DNA from: UBA1765 sp045629945
GTDB taxonomy: Bacteria; Fibrobacterota; Fibrobacteria; Fibrobacterales; Fibrobacteraceae
Assembly (NCBI GenBank): GCA_045629945.1
Contig: JAZQSE010000037.1
Span: 1 to 50,170, forward strand
DNA length: 50,170 nt
Direction of reading: 5' to 3'
The stretch's first letter is position 1. Every line of letters starts with the position of its first letter. The notes beneath the pieces are model-generated. The model saw nothing but the letters and a program-made list of their open reading frames with translations. It was not told where the DNA came from and did not search any database. Of the stretch, positions 35,139 through 42,555 are shown one piece after another. Position numbers and translations under genes: made by a program.

Positions 35139-36728
35139 TTATTTTAAATCCGGAGTCCAGACTGTGATTTGGTTTCGCCCATTTTCTTTACTTCTGTAAA
35201 GAGCTTTATCGGCTAAAAGTAAACTCCCTTCAAGTCCTGTATTCTGATCAAACAAAACAATACCGATAGAAACTGTAATACAAAGTTTGTTCCCGTTATA
35301 ATCAAAAGGATAAGCTTCTATAAAAGAACGGAAACGTTCTGCAACGATTTTTGCAGATTCTTCATTGGTTTCTGGGAGAACAATTAAAAATTCTTCGCCT
35401 CCAAATCGAGCCGCATGGTCGTATTTTCTCAAAAGTTTTTGAGCAATATTTGCAAATTCTTTTAAAACATAATCTCCTGCCAAATGCCCGAAAGTATCAT
35501 TGATTTTTTTGAAATAGTCAATGTCTAAAAGCAAAAGCGAAAAATTACTATGGAAGCGTTTAGCGCGGCTGATTTCAAGAGCAATCTTTTCTTTAATGTC
35601 ACGTCTATTGGGTAAACCAGTAAGTTCATCTGTTTTGGAAATTTCTTGAAGGCGTTGGTTTGCGCTTTCAAGTTCTTCAATTTTTTTCAGGATTTCTTTT
35701 TCTAGATATTCTCTGTGTTCATTCTGTGTTTTTTGTTGGCCTTGTATAAGTTGGAGCTGAGAATCAAGAATGTTAAACAATTCTCGTAATTCTTTGATTC
35801 TGGTTCTTTGGTTGATTTTACCTTGCCAGTTATTTTCTGCAATTTTTTGGATTTTCCGATTGACTTTTATAATTGGGCGCAAAAGGTGATAAAAAATAAA
35901 GAAAGCATTACTTACAAAACATATAAGAATAATCAAAATGATAATTAAGTTAGAAAGATAAAGGAATTTATTTAATTCATCTGCGGGGTCATTTTGGTGT
36001 AAAAAGAAAAGAGTGTAGTTTTTTTCTTTGATAAAATAAATGTGGTTAGAATTGGTGGAGTCGTTTAAAAAACCTTTGTCTAAATGGCTTTGGCTTGCTT
36101 CTTCAATGTATTTTTGAAGAGGAAAACTAGAAGCAGATTTTGAAGCGAATAAAAGATTCTTGTTTTCGTCGGCTAAAGCGTATTGTGATTTTTTGTTTGT
36201 AGAAAATGCAGGAAAAAGTCGTGCAAGAGAAATTTTAGCGCAAAAATAACCGAAAAGTTTGTCGCTATCATATACAGGGTAGCGCACAAACCTTCCTGTA
36301 AATTCAGGGGAATGAATCCATTTTGAAGAATCTAGACCATTCCAGATTTTATTTGCAATAGAATCATTTTCGCAAGTAAGGCATTTTCCATTCAAGTTGA
36401 AAAAATCCATAGATTCGCCAGAGAAATAATCGGCATATTTTAATGGCGCACTTTTTTGTAGAACAGTATAATCACCTTTTAAAGAAGAAAGGATTTTAGC
36501 AAGCAAAGCAACGTTTTTTTCACTTCGTTTTAAATTTTCGGAGAAAGAACGATTAAACTCATTAAAATGAACTTCTTCTGTGTGGTGGAATTTATGTGTG
36601 TATTGTTCTGTAATTTTATTGCTGAAAAAAGACGAAAAAACAACGCTAAGGATGGCGATGAAAATAAACTGGAGAAATAGTATTTGAGTTAAGCTATTTC
36701 TTATTAAAAATTTTAATAGTTTAAGCAT
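35139..36728 (-). CDS. Membrane-bound diguanylate cyclase with periplasmic sensor
   Basis: A 529-residue protein: membrane segment ~13-36, periplasmic sensor region ~40-255, second membrane segment ~257-281, HAMP-like stretch and coiled coil (~285-365, LEKEILKKIEELESANQRL), then a GGDEF domain (~366-525). The active site is Gly-Gly-Glu-Glu-Phe at 443-447, and RKYD (434-437) sits five residues before it, matching the RxxD inhibitory site for c-di-GMP. TDELTGLPNRRDIKEK and DIDYFKKINDTFGH are canonical. The sensor has a CxxC pair (KCLTCEND, Cys116 and Cys119), perhaps redox- or ligand-sensing. No Shine-Dalgarno is visible before the ATG. No phosphodiesterase domain. Confidence 0.92.
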   Translation of the reverse strand: MLKLLKFLIRNSLTQILFLQFIFIAILSVVFSSFFSNKITEQYTHKFHHTEEVHFNEFNRSFSENLKRSEKNVALLAKILSSLKGDYTVLQKSAPLKYADYFSGESMDFFNLNGKCLTCENDSIANKIWNGLDSSKWIHSPEFTGRFVRYPVYDSDKLFGYFCAKISLARLFPAFSTNKKSQYALADENKNLLFASKSASSFPLQKYIEEASQSHLDKGFLNDSTNSNHIYFIKEKNYTLFFLHQNDPADELNKFLYLSNLIIILIILICFVSNAFFIFYHLLRPIIKVNRKIQKIAENNWQGKINQRTRIKELRELFNILDSQLQLIQGQQKTQNEHREYLEKEILKKIEELESANQRLQEISKTDELTGLPNRRDIKEKIALEISRAKRFHSNFSLLLLDIDYFKKINDTFGHLAGDYVLKEFANIAQKLLRKYDHAARFGGEEFLIVLPETNEESAKIVAERFRSFIEAYPFDYNGNKLCITVSIGIVLFDQNTGLEGSLLLADKALYRSKENGRNQITVWTPDLK

Positions 36729-36790
36729 AGAATTTATATAGAAAGTCTTTATAATTTAAATTTTTTGCGAGAAAGTGTAAAAAAAAAGAA

Positions 36791-36810
36791 AAGAATGAGT
36801 CAGAATGAGT
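36791..36810. repeat. Tandem decamer (AGAATGAGT) upstream of the lipoprotein gene
   Basis: Two adjacent copies of (A/C)AGAATGAGT lie in the 214-base region between the divergent diguanylate cyclase and DUF3332 genes. They could be a regulator half-site pair; a chance duplication is possible. Confidence 0.35.
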
Positions 36811-36870
36811 TATGTTGGCGTAATGATTTTACAAAAAAATGTGATTTATTTCGGAAAAGCAAAAAAAAAA

Positions 36871-36900
36871 TTCTCACTTAGTCATTTTTATCTAAATTAT
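36871..36900 (+). promoter_or_regulatory. Probable promoter of the DUF3332-like lipoprotein gene
   Basis: TTCTCA at 36871 and TAAATTAT at 36893 have the same spacing as the other -35/-10 pairs in the window (within one base). A ~35-base leader and the Shine-Dalgarno AAGGAG at 36931 follow. Confidence 0.45.
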
Positions 36901-36942
36901 AGGGGTCTTTTCAGAAAAGGACTTTTTTTCAAGGAGTAAATT

Positions 36943-37383
36943 ATGAAAAAAGCGTTTATCGCTCTTTCCTGTGCCGCTGCTATTGCTTTCACTGGTTGCT
37001 ATGGTAGCAATGCTTGCTTTAACAAACTTCATGACTGGAACGGAACCCTTGGTGACAAGTGGATCAATTCTATTGTTCACTTTGTTATGAATGTAATTCC
37101 TGTATATTACATTTGCTTGGGCTTGGTTGACGGTCTTGTTTTGAACACTGTTGAATTCTGGACAGGTTCAAACCCACTTGCTTCTGGCGACACCTACTAT
37201 GAAAAGGACGCTCAAGGTAACCAAGTTGCTGCAGTGAAGAACGCAGACGGTTCCCTCTCTGTTGAATTGACAGACGCTCAGGGCAACAAGTCTAACCTCA
37301 CTCTCCAACGTGATGAAAACATTGTTCGTGCTCTCGACAACCAAGGTAACGTTGTTGCTCAGTACGACGTAAGCGCAAAGTAA
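36943..37383 (+). CDS. DUF3332-like lipoprotein
   Basis: A 146-residue lipoprotein with lipobox FTGC (Cys19) and then the family pattern CFNKLHDWNGTLGDKWINSIVHFVMNVIPVYYICLGLVDGLVLNTVEFWTG, which matches DUF3332 proteins (role unknown). A beta-rich tail follows (YYEKDAQGNQVAAVKNADGSLSVELTDAQGN). The Shine-Dalgarno AAGGAG is 6 bases before the ATG, and a strong terminator follows. Codon use (GGT, AAC, CTC, GAC, AAG) is markedly different from neighbours and looks like that of a highly expressed gene, so it is probably an abundant envelope protein. Confidence 0.85.
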   Translation: MKKAFIALSCAAAIAFTGCYGSNACFNKLHDWNGTLGDKWINSIVHFVMNVIPVYYICLGLVDGLVLNTVEFWTGSNPLASGDTYYEKDAQGNQVAAVKNADGSLSVELTDAQGNKSNLTLQRDENIVRALDNQGNVVAQYDVSAK

Positions 37384-37409
37384 TTTCAAACAATTGAAAT
37401 AGCTTTTCT

Positions 37410-37439
37410 AAACCGCCCGTCAGGGCGGTTTATTTTTTT
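37410..37439 (+). terminator. Intrinsic terminator after the DUF3332-like gene
   Basis: Stem AAACCGCCC/GGGCGGTTT with loop GTCA followed by ATTTTTTTA. The ~215 bases from here to the trp leader promoter hold no gene that I can support. Confidence 0.9.
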
Positions 37440-37656
37440 ATTCAATTCCAGAAGGAGTTTCTCGTCCAGCTTATTACTTAACTACTTCTCACTATTCTTT
37501 AAATTCTTCAATATATTCTTGTTTTTTAAGTGGCACAAAATTTGGTTGTTATGTATCTATGAGACAAAGTTCCTGATAAGTTATTTGAGTTTTAACGATT
37601 TAGAATATTTATCTTTTAGATGAAAGCTTTTTTAAAGGCATTTTTTATAATAGATA

Positions 37657-37687
37657 TTGCCAAGAGTTAAAGGGTTTCATATATTTG
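37657..37687 (+). promoter_or_regulatory. Promoter of the trp leader/trpB transcript
   Basis: TTG (37657-37659) and TATATTTG (37680-37687) are separated by exactly 20 bases. TATATTTG is a perfect TAnnTTTG box. The leader-peptide ATG begins 4 bases after it, so the transcript would start at or within a few bases of that ATG. Confidence 0.75.
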
Positions 37688-37691
37688 TGGC

Positions 37692-37739
37692 ATGAAAAAC
37701 GTAACACGCATTAACCTTTGGTGGTGGCAGGCTCTATAA
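37692..37739 (+). CDS. trpL: trp leader peptide (15 residues with three consecutive Trp)
   Basis: The frame reads MKNVTRINLWWWQAL and then TAA; Trp codons are at 37719-37727. This is the classical design of an attenuation leader peptide, whose translation rate senses charged tRNA-Trp. No Shine-Dalgarno precedes it and the promoter -10 box ends 4 bases upstream, so translation probably starts on a leaderless mRNA. It is followed by mutually exclusive hairpins and a terminator before the tryptophan synthase gene. Confidence 0.9.
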   Translation: MKNVTRINLWWWQAL

Positions 37740-37797
37740 AAGGAGTCTTGTTTTTGTTGGGTTTTCATAAAACAGGCTCCTTGGACGGAGCTTTTTT
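37729..37797 (+). promoter_or_regulatory. trp transcription attenuator (pause, antiterminator and terminator hairpins)
   Basis: Strand 1, AGGCTC (37729-37734), pairs with strand 2, GAGTCT (37742-37747). Strand 2, AAGGAGTCTTGTTTT (37739-37753), can instead pair with strand 3, AAAACAGGCTCCTT (37768-37781), as 6 bp + 2 bp + one bulged T + 6 bp. Strand 3, AGGCTCC (37773-37779), pairs with strand 4, GGAGCTT (37786-37792), followed by seven T, as a terminator. A ribosome stalled on the Trp codons (37719-37727) would cover strand 1 and free strand 2 to form the antiterminator; a ribosome reaching the stop codon would cover strand 2 and allow termination. This is the textbook attenuation geometry. 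Confidence 0.9.
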
Positions 37798-37850
37798 TAT
37801 GTTTCTCACGGCCAAGGAGTAAAAGGTTACACAATAAAAAGGATATAAAA

Positions 37851-39236
37851 ATGAAACATTCGCTGAAAATTGACGGCCCTTGCAAGATTTATCTTCAAGA
37901 AAATGAAATGCCAGAGGCTTGGTACAATGTCCGGGCGGATATGAAAAAGAAACCAGCTCCGCTTTTGAATCCCAAAACGATGAAGCCTATTTCTGCAGAA
38001 GAATTGAGTTCGGTTTTTTGTGATGAATTGATTCGACAGGAATTAGATGAAAATACCGCTTATTTTCCAATTCCAGAAGACATTCGCACTTTTTATAAAA
38101 TGTACAGACCGTCTCCACTTGTTCGTGCTTACTTTTTAGAACAAGCATTAGAAACACCTGCACATATTTACTATAAGTTTGAAGGCAATAATACTTCGGG
38201 TAGTCACAAACTCAATTCAGCTATTGCCCAGGCTTATTATGCTAAACAACAAGGCTTAAAAGGTGTTACAACAGAAACTGGTGCTGGTCAATGGGGAACA
38301 GCCCTTTCAATGGCTTGTGCTTTCTTTGATTTGGATTGCCAGGTTTACATGGTTAAATGTTCCTATGAACAAAAGCCATTCCGTCGAGAGGTGATGCGTA
38401 CTTATGGTGCTTCTGTAACACCGTCGCCATCTGACACAACAGAAGTGGGTAGAAAAATTCTTGCAGAATTCCCAGGGACAACAGGGAGCTTAGGCTGTGC
38501 CATTTCAGAAGCGGTTGAATCGGCATTAAAGCAAGATGGTTACCGTTATGTTTTGGGCTCTGTTTTAAATCAGGTTCTTTTGCACCAGACTGTTATAGGG
38601 CTTGAAACGCAAACGGCCTTAAAGAAAATCGGTGTTAAAGCCGATATAATCATTGGTTGTGCTGGCGGAGGTTCAAATCTTGGCGGTTTGATTTCTCCAT
38701 TTGTCGGCGAACAACTCCGTGGCGAAGCGAATTATCGTTTTATTGCTGTTGAACCGGCTTCTTGTCCGAGTTTAACAAGAGGTCGTTATGTTTACGACTT
38801 CTGCGATACAGGTAAAGTCTGCCCTCTTTCAAAAATGTACACATTGGGCTCAGGTTTTATGCCTGCTTCTAGCCATTCTGGCGGTCTCCGTTATCACGGT
38901 ATGAGTTCTGTGCTTTCTGAACTTTACGATCAAAAAGTAATGGAAGCCGTTTCTGTAGAACAGACAAGCGTTTTTGAAGCAGCGCGTCTCTTTGCAAGAA
39001 CAGAAGGTATTTTGCCTGCTCCGGAAAGTAGCCATGCCATTCGTGTTGCGATTGATGAGGCTATGAAATGCAAAGAAAATGGTGAATCTAAAAATATCGT
39101 TTTTGGATTAACTGGAACTGGCTATTTTGATATGGTGGCTTACGAAAAGTTTAATTCCGGCGTTATGGGGGACTACATCCCGACAGACGAAGAATTAGAA
39201 AAAGCTTTTGCCGGGCTTCCTAAAATAGATGTTTAA
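37851..39236 (+). CDS. trpB: Tryptophan synthase beta chain, TrpB2 type
   Basis: A 461-residue PLP enzyme that condenses indole with serine. The N-terminal extension and motifs MYRPSPLVRAYFLE, YYKFEGNNTSGSHKLNSA (PLP lysine Lys120), TTETGAGQWGTALSMA, MVKCSYEQKPFRREVM and IGCAGGGSNLGG are those of the long TrpB2 subfamily rather than TrpB1, which partners TrpA. No trpA is adjacent; it is a single-gene unit between the attenuator and a perfect terminator. Shine-Dalgarno AAAAAGGA is 8 bases before the ATG. Attenuation control indicates that its cellular role is tied to tryptophan supply. Confidence 0.93.
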   Translation: MKHSLKIDGPCKIYLQENEMPEAWYNVRADMKKKPAPLLNPKTMKPISAEELSSVFCDELIRQELDENTAYFPIPEDIRTFYKMYRPSPLVRAYFLEQALETPAHIYYKFEGNNTSGSHKLNSAIAQAYYAKQQGLKGVTTETGAGQWGTALSMACAFFDLDCQVYMVKCSYEQKPFRREVMRTYGASVTPSPSDTTEVGRKILAEFPGTTGSLGCAISEAVESALKQDGYRYVLGSVLNQVLLHQTVIGLETQTALKKIGVKADIIIGCAGGGSNLGGLISPFVGEQLRGEANYRFIAVEPASCPSLTRGRYVYDFCDTGKVCPLSKMYTLGSGFMPASSHSGGLRYHGMSSVLSELYDQKVMEAVSVEQTSVFEAARLFARTEGILPAPESSHAIRVAIDEAMKCKENGESKNIVFGLTGTGYFDMVAYEKFNSGVMGDYIPTDEELEKAFAGLPKIDV

Positions 39237-39263
39237 TTTATTTTATTCTATTCTGTAGAATTT

Positions 39264-39294
39264 CTCCCCGAAAGCAAAGCTTTCGGGGAGTTTT
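39264..39294 (+). terminator. Intrinsic terminator after trpB
   Basis: Perfect 12-bp stem CTCCCCGAAAGC/GCTTTCGGGGAG, loop AAA, followed by TTTT. Confidence 0.92.
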
Positions 39295-39354
39295 CTAATT
39301 ACTAGAGAAGTTTTCTAGAAGATTTTTTTATACAATCCTTTCTATATTTTTTTT

Positions 39355-40194
39355 ATGCAGAATATCCCATTTAGTATTTTGATTCCTGTAATTATTGTTT
39401 TTGGATTTTGTGCCGCCGCATTTTTTAATCGTTTGATTCGGCGCATGCCCTTTGACATTTCTTTACGTATAAAAGAAACCTGCTCTCATTGTAAAAAGCC
39501 TGTTCCCGTTTTGTTTCAGATTCCGTTTTTGGGAATTTTATTTGCCCGTTTCCGTTGTAGTTGTTGCCATTCCAAAATGAGTAAAGGTTCTTTATTAGTT
39601 GATTTTTCAACACTTTTAACAACATTTTTAGCTTTTGTATTGTGGCGTGTATTTTATTCAAATGGTATGCCTCTTTCTTTAGAAACGTTATTCCCGTTTT
39701 TAGCTTTATTGTGGTTAATGATTTCATTGGTACCAGTTTTTGTCATTGATTTTCGCTACCATCTTTTACCGGATACGATTTCTATCGGTGGAATTGTTTT
39801 TGGAATAATGATTTCATTTATTCCTGGTGGGATAACGCCTTTGCAAAGTATTTTAGGAGCTTTAATTGCTGGTGGTGGCTTATATTTGTTTGCAAAAATT
39901 ATTGCAAAAATTCTTGGAAAACAAGCTATGGGTTTGGGAGATGTAAAACTACTTGCTGGTTATGGGGCTTTAATGGGTGCACCCCTTGCTTTTGAAACAT
40001 TGATTCTTGCTTCTTTCATTGGCATTTGCATTGTGTTCCCAGCAAGGCTTGTTTACGCAAAAGCGTTTGGCACAGAATCAGAAACGACTGCAGGAGAATT
40101 CCCCTTTGGGCCGTTTCTTGCTTTAGCCGCACCAATTGTATTTATTTACGGCAATTGGATTCTTGGACTTTATTTAGCGATGTTTGAAGTTTAA
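39355..40194 (+). CDS. Prepilin peptidase / leader peptidase (A24)
   Basis: A 279-residue polytopic inner-membrane aspartyl protease that cleaves and often N-methylates type IV prepilins or pseudopilins. The N-terminal cytoplasmic loop has a zinc-type cysteine set (ETCSHCKKP and FRCSCCHSKM). The catalytic aspartates are in VIDFRYHLLPD and in the GxGD motif AMGLGDVKLLAGYGA. Several hydrophobic segments are visible (4-25, 90-125, 128-150, 155-185, 205-225, 250-270). The ATG has no Shine-Dalgarno; TATATTTT ends 4 bases upstream, so a leaderless transcript is plausible. No pilin gene is nearby. Confidence 0.92.
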   Translation: MQNIPFSILIPVIIVFGFCAAAFFNRLIRRMPFDISLRIKETCSHCKKPVPVLFQIPFLGILFARFRCSCCHSKMSKGSLLVDFSTLLTTFLAFVLWRVFYSNGMPLSLETLFPFLALLWLMISLVPVFVIDFRYHLLPDTISIGGIVFGIMISFIPGGITPLQSILGALIAGGGLYLFAKIIAKILGKQAMGLGDVKLLAGYGALMGAPLAFETLILASFIGICIVFPARLVYAKAFGTESETTAGEFPFGPFLALAAPIVFIYGNWILGLYLAMFEV

Positions 40195-40195
40195 A

Positions 40196-40903
40196 TCAGA
40201 ATTTCAAATTTGAAAAACGTTCAAAATCTTCGGGGGTTGTGAGTTTATCGTTTAAGGAATTGCCTTTAACAATAAAAATTTGTTCTCCGAAATATTCTAA
40301 AATAGAAGCTTCGTCTGTTGGCAAAAAATCTAATGGAGCTTTGTCAATTTTTTGATAAAGATTTTTGAGTAATTCAACAGAAGCACATTGTGGAGTCTGG
40401 GCAAGCCAAATTGTATTTCTATCCAGTGTTTTTTCGATTTTGCCATTTGTAACCACTTTTACGGTATCGGCACATTCTTTAGCGACAATGCAAGAACCTT
40501 TAGAAACAAGTGTTTCAAAAATTTGCGTTAAAAGTTCTTTAGAAATAAATGGCCTTGCAACATCGTGAACCAAAACATATCTGGCACTAGATGTAAGAGC
40601 GTGAACACCATTTCGGACAGACTGCCAGCGTTCTTTACCGCCAACGACAATTTTTAATTTGTTTTTCCATTCAGTAGAAATGCCGGCGTTTAAAATATCA
40701 TTTTCAAAATGTTCTTTCCAATCTTGTGGTACGGCAAGCACCACTTCAGAAATTTCTTTTAATGAAAGGAAAGTGTCAAGAGAATGTCTGTAAACAGGTT
40801 TACCTTTTAAAGGCAAAAGTTGTTTCGGAATTTGTCCGCCCATACGTAAGCCAAGCCCGCCAGCAGGCAAAACTACAGCAAAAAGATTTTCACCAGAAAT
40901 CAT
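40196..40903 (-). CDS. ispD: 2-C-methyl-D-erythritol 4-phosphate cytidylyltransferase
   Basis: A 235-residue MEP-pathway enzyme (CTP + MEP to CDP-ME), giving isoprenoid precursors for quinones and undecaprenyl phosphate. The CTP loop is VVLPAGGLGLRMGGQIPKQ; the Pro replacing the first Ala of the usual AAG is a minor change. VGGKERWQSVRNGV, LVHDVARPF, LAQTPQCASVELL and PTDEASILEYFG are all family motifs. It sits 18 bases after the patatin gene on the same strand, probably one transcript, and ends convergently with the prepilin peptidase one base away. Confidence 0.93.
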   Translation of the reverse strand: MISGENLFAVVLPAGGLGLRMGGQIPKQLLPLKGKPVYRHSLDTFLSLKEISEVVLAVPQDWKEHFENDILNAGISTEWKNKLKIVVGGKERWQSVRNGVHALTSSARYVLVHDVARPFISKELLTQIFETLVSKGSCIVAKECADTVKVVTNGKIEKTLDRNTIWLAQTPQCASVELLKNLYQKIDKAPLDFLPTDEASILEYFGEQIFIVKGNSLNDKLTTPEDFERFSNLKF

Positions 40904-40921
40904 TAGAATCCTAAAGAATAT

Positions 40922-41779
40922 TTAATCGTCAGAAAGATAATTTAATAATGCTTGCTTTTGTTTTAAAGCATCTGAAAAACCTAAAGTATGTAATGCTTTA
41001 ACCTTTTCTTTATCACGTTCAAGGCGCCCGACGTGTAATTCTTCGCTTGGGCGAATAACGAAAATTTTACCTTCTTTTTCTTGAGCGATTATGTCTTCAA
41101 TAGTCTGGTTGTAATTATCAGCACGCTCTAACATGGTTTTTATAAATAAAGGGTATTTACCATATTTCCATTGCAGAAGTTTTTTGAATTTGAACGGCTT
41201 TTTGCGGTAATGAATATCACGAGTTAAAATGATAACTGTTTTTTTATAGCCGTCTTGCAACGCTTTTTTAAACGGAATGGAATCGCTAACACCGCCGTCT
41301 AAGTAAGGTTTGTTATCAATAAAAACGTTTTTTGAAAGAAACGGTAACGATGAAGACGCCACGACTTTTGGCATGTCAACGTATAAATCTTTTATCAGAA
41401 AATATTCTGGTTTTCCGGTTTCTAAAGAAGTGGCTACAGCGAAAAACTTAGTCGGATTTTTTGAAAAAGTTTCATAATCGTAAGGGTCCATTTTTTTTGG
41501 AATGGTGTCGTAGATAAACTGGCTTTCAAAAAAATCGCCTGTTTTTAAAAGGCTACGTATACCTACATAGCGTGCATCGGTAAGGTATTCTGTAGAAACT
41601 CGAATAGCCCGCCCTTTTTGTTCTGATAAAAAAGAACAAGCGTGCCCGGCACCAGCAGAAACACCATAGCAAGCACCAAACTGGATTTTATTTTCAAGTA
41701 AAAAATCCAAAACGCCGGTGACATAAGCCCCGCGCATACCACCGCCTTCAATTATTAAAGCTGTATCGTTATTCATCAT
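40922..41779 (-). CDS. Patatin-like phospholipase (RssA/YjjU-like)
   Basis: A 285-residue cytoplasmic Ser-Asp lipid acyl hydrolase. The oxyanion motif is EGGGMRGAYV (residues 11-20), the nucleophile Ser41 is in YGVSAGAGHA and the catalytic Asp161 in YLDGGVSDSIPF. No signal peptide. Starts at 41779 and 41776 (Met-Met) are both possible. It resembles bacterial YjjU-type patatins of unknown substrate. Upstream of ispD by 18 bases. Confidence 0.88.
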   Translation of the reverse strand: MMNNDTALIIEGGGMRGAYVTGVLDFLLENKIQFGACYGVSAGAGHACSFLSEQKGRAIRVSTEYLTDARYVGIRSLLKTGDFFESQFIYDTIPKKMDPYDYETFSKNPTKFFAVATSLETGKPEYFLIKDLYVDMPKVVASSSLPFLSKNVFIDNKPYLDGGVSDSIPFKKALQDGYKKTVIILTRDIHYRKKPFKFKKLLQWKYGKYPLFIKTMLERADNYNQTIEDIIAQEKEGKIFVIRPSEELHVGRLERDKEKVKALHTLGFSDALKQKQALLNYLSDD

Positions 41780-41867
41780 TTCAAGATTATAGAAATTTTT
41801 TTAATTAGGAAAAAGGTTATCGGCTTTAAGAAACCCAAAGAAAATAATTCTGACAATTTCTATTTAC

Positions 41868-41875
41868 TATCTTTG
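41868..41875 (+). promoter_or_regulatory. TATCTTTG -10 box before the ABC permease gene
   Basis: A perfect TAnnTTTG box seven bases before the ATG at 41883. No clear TTG is found at the expected distance upstream, so this is weaker than the tRNA and trp promoters. Confidence 0.5.
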
Positions 41876-41882
41876 TTCTGTT

Positions 41883-42542
41883 ATGTCTGATTTAGCTTCT
41901 CTTGTCCCGATACTTTTAGGTGGTTTTAAAACAACGCTTGCTATTTTCGGTTTGACGCTTTTATTTTCTATTCCACTTGGTTTGCTAGTGGCTGTTTTGA
42001 AAATGAGTCGTTTCCGCATTGTGCGTTACCCTGTTTCGTTTTACATTTCGGTTATGCGTGGAACTCCACTGCTTTTGCAGATAGTGGCTATTTATTTTGG
42101 TTCTTATTATTTGGGTGAATATTCTGGTTTTGATATTTCTTTTGATAGATTCCCGGCAGTTATTGCGGCGTTTTCTGTAAACTATGCGGCGTATTTTGCA
42201 GAAATTTTCCGTGGAGGTATACAGTCTATTTCTAAAGGGCAGTATGAAGCGGCTTATATGCTTGGTCTTACAAAAGCACAAACCTTTTTTAGAATTATTT
42301 TGCCTCAAGTTGTAAAACGTGTTTTGCCTGCAAGTGCAAATGAAGTCATTACACTTGTAAAAGATACATCACTTGCTCAAGTTATTGCCGTAACAGAATT
42401 ATTCGCTTTGGCCAAAAAACAACAAGCTGCTTATGCAAGTATTTATCCGTTGTTTGTTGCTGGTGTATTTTATTATGTAGCGAATCTTTTATTGAGCTTG
42501 TTGTTTGCTTATGCCGAACGCAAGTTGAATTATTACAAATAA
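41883..42542 (+). CDS. Polar amino-acid ABC transporter permease (HisM/ArtM family)
   Basis: A 219-residue inner-membrane permease. It starts with the family segment LLGGFKTTLAIFGLTLLFSIPLGLLVA, has the EAA-loop GQYEAAYMLGLTKAQTFFRIILPQ that docks the ATPase, and membrane segments near 15-37, 55-75, 85-105, 150-170 and 190-212. The ATPase gene follows by 13 bases. No substrate-binding protein gene accompanies them here, so the amino acid carried cannot be read from context. No Shine-Dalgarno; a TATCTTTG box lies 7 bases upstream. Confidence 0.92.
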   Translation: MSDLASLVPILLGGFKTTLAIFGLTLLFSIPLGLLVAVLKMSRFRIVRYPVSFYISVMRGTPLLLQIVAIYFGSYYLGEYSGFDISFDRFPAVIAAFSVNYAAYFAEIFRGGIQSISKGQYEAAYMLGLTKAQTFFRIILPQVVKRVLPASANEVITLVKDTSLAQVIAVTELFALAKKQQAAYASIYPLFVAGVFYYVANLLLSLLFAYAERKLNYYK

Positions 42543-42555
42543 TGGAGTAGGTAAA

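Noticed and set aside
37620..37670. 17-codon ORF (MKAFLKAFFIIDIAKS) just before the trp leader promoter
   Set aside because: It overlaps the -35 element, has no ribosome site or tryptophan codons, and such short frames are expected by chance in AT-rich DNA.
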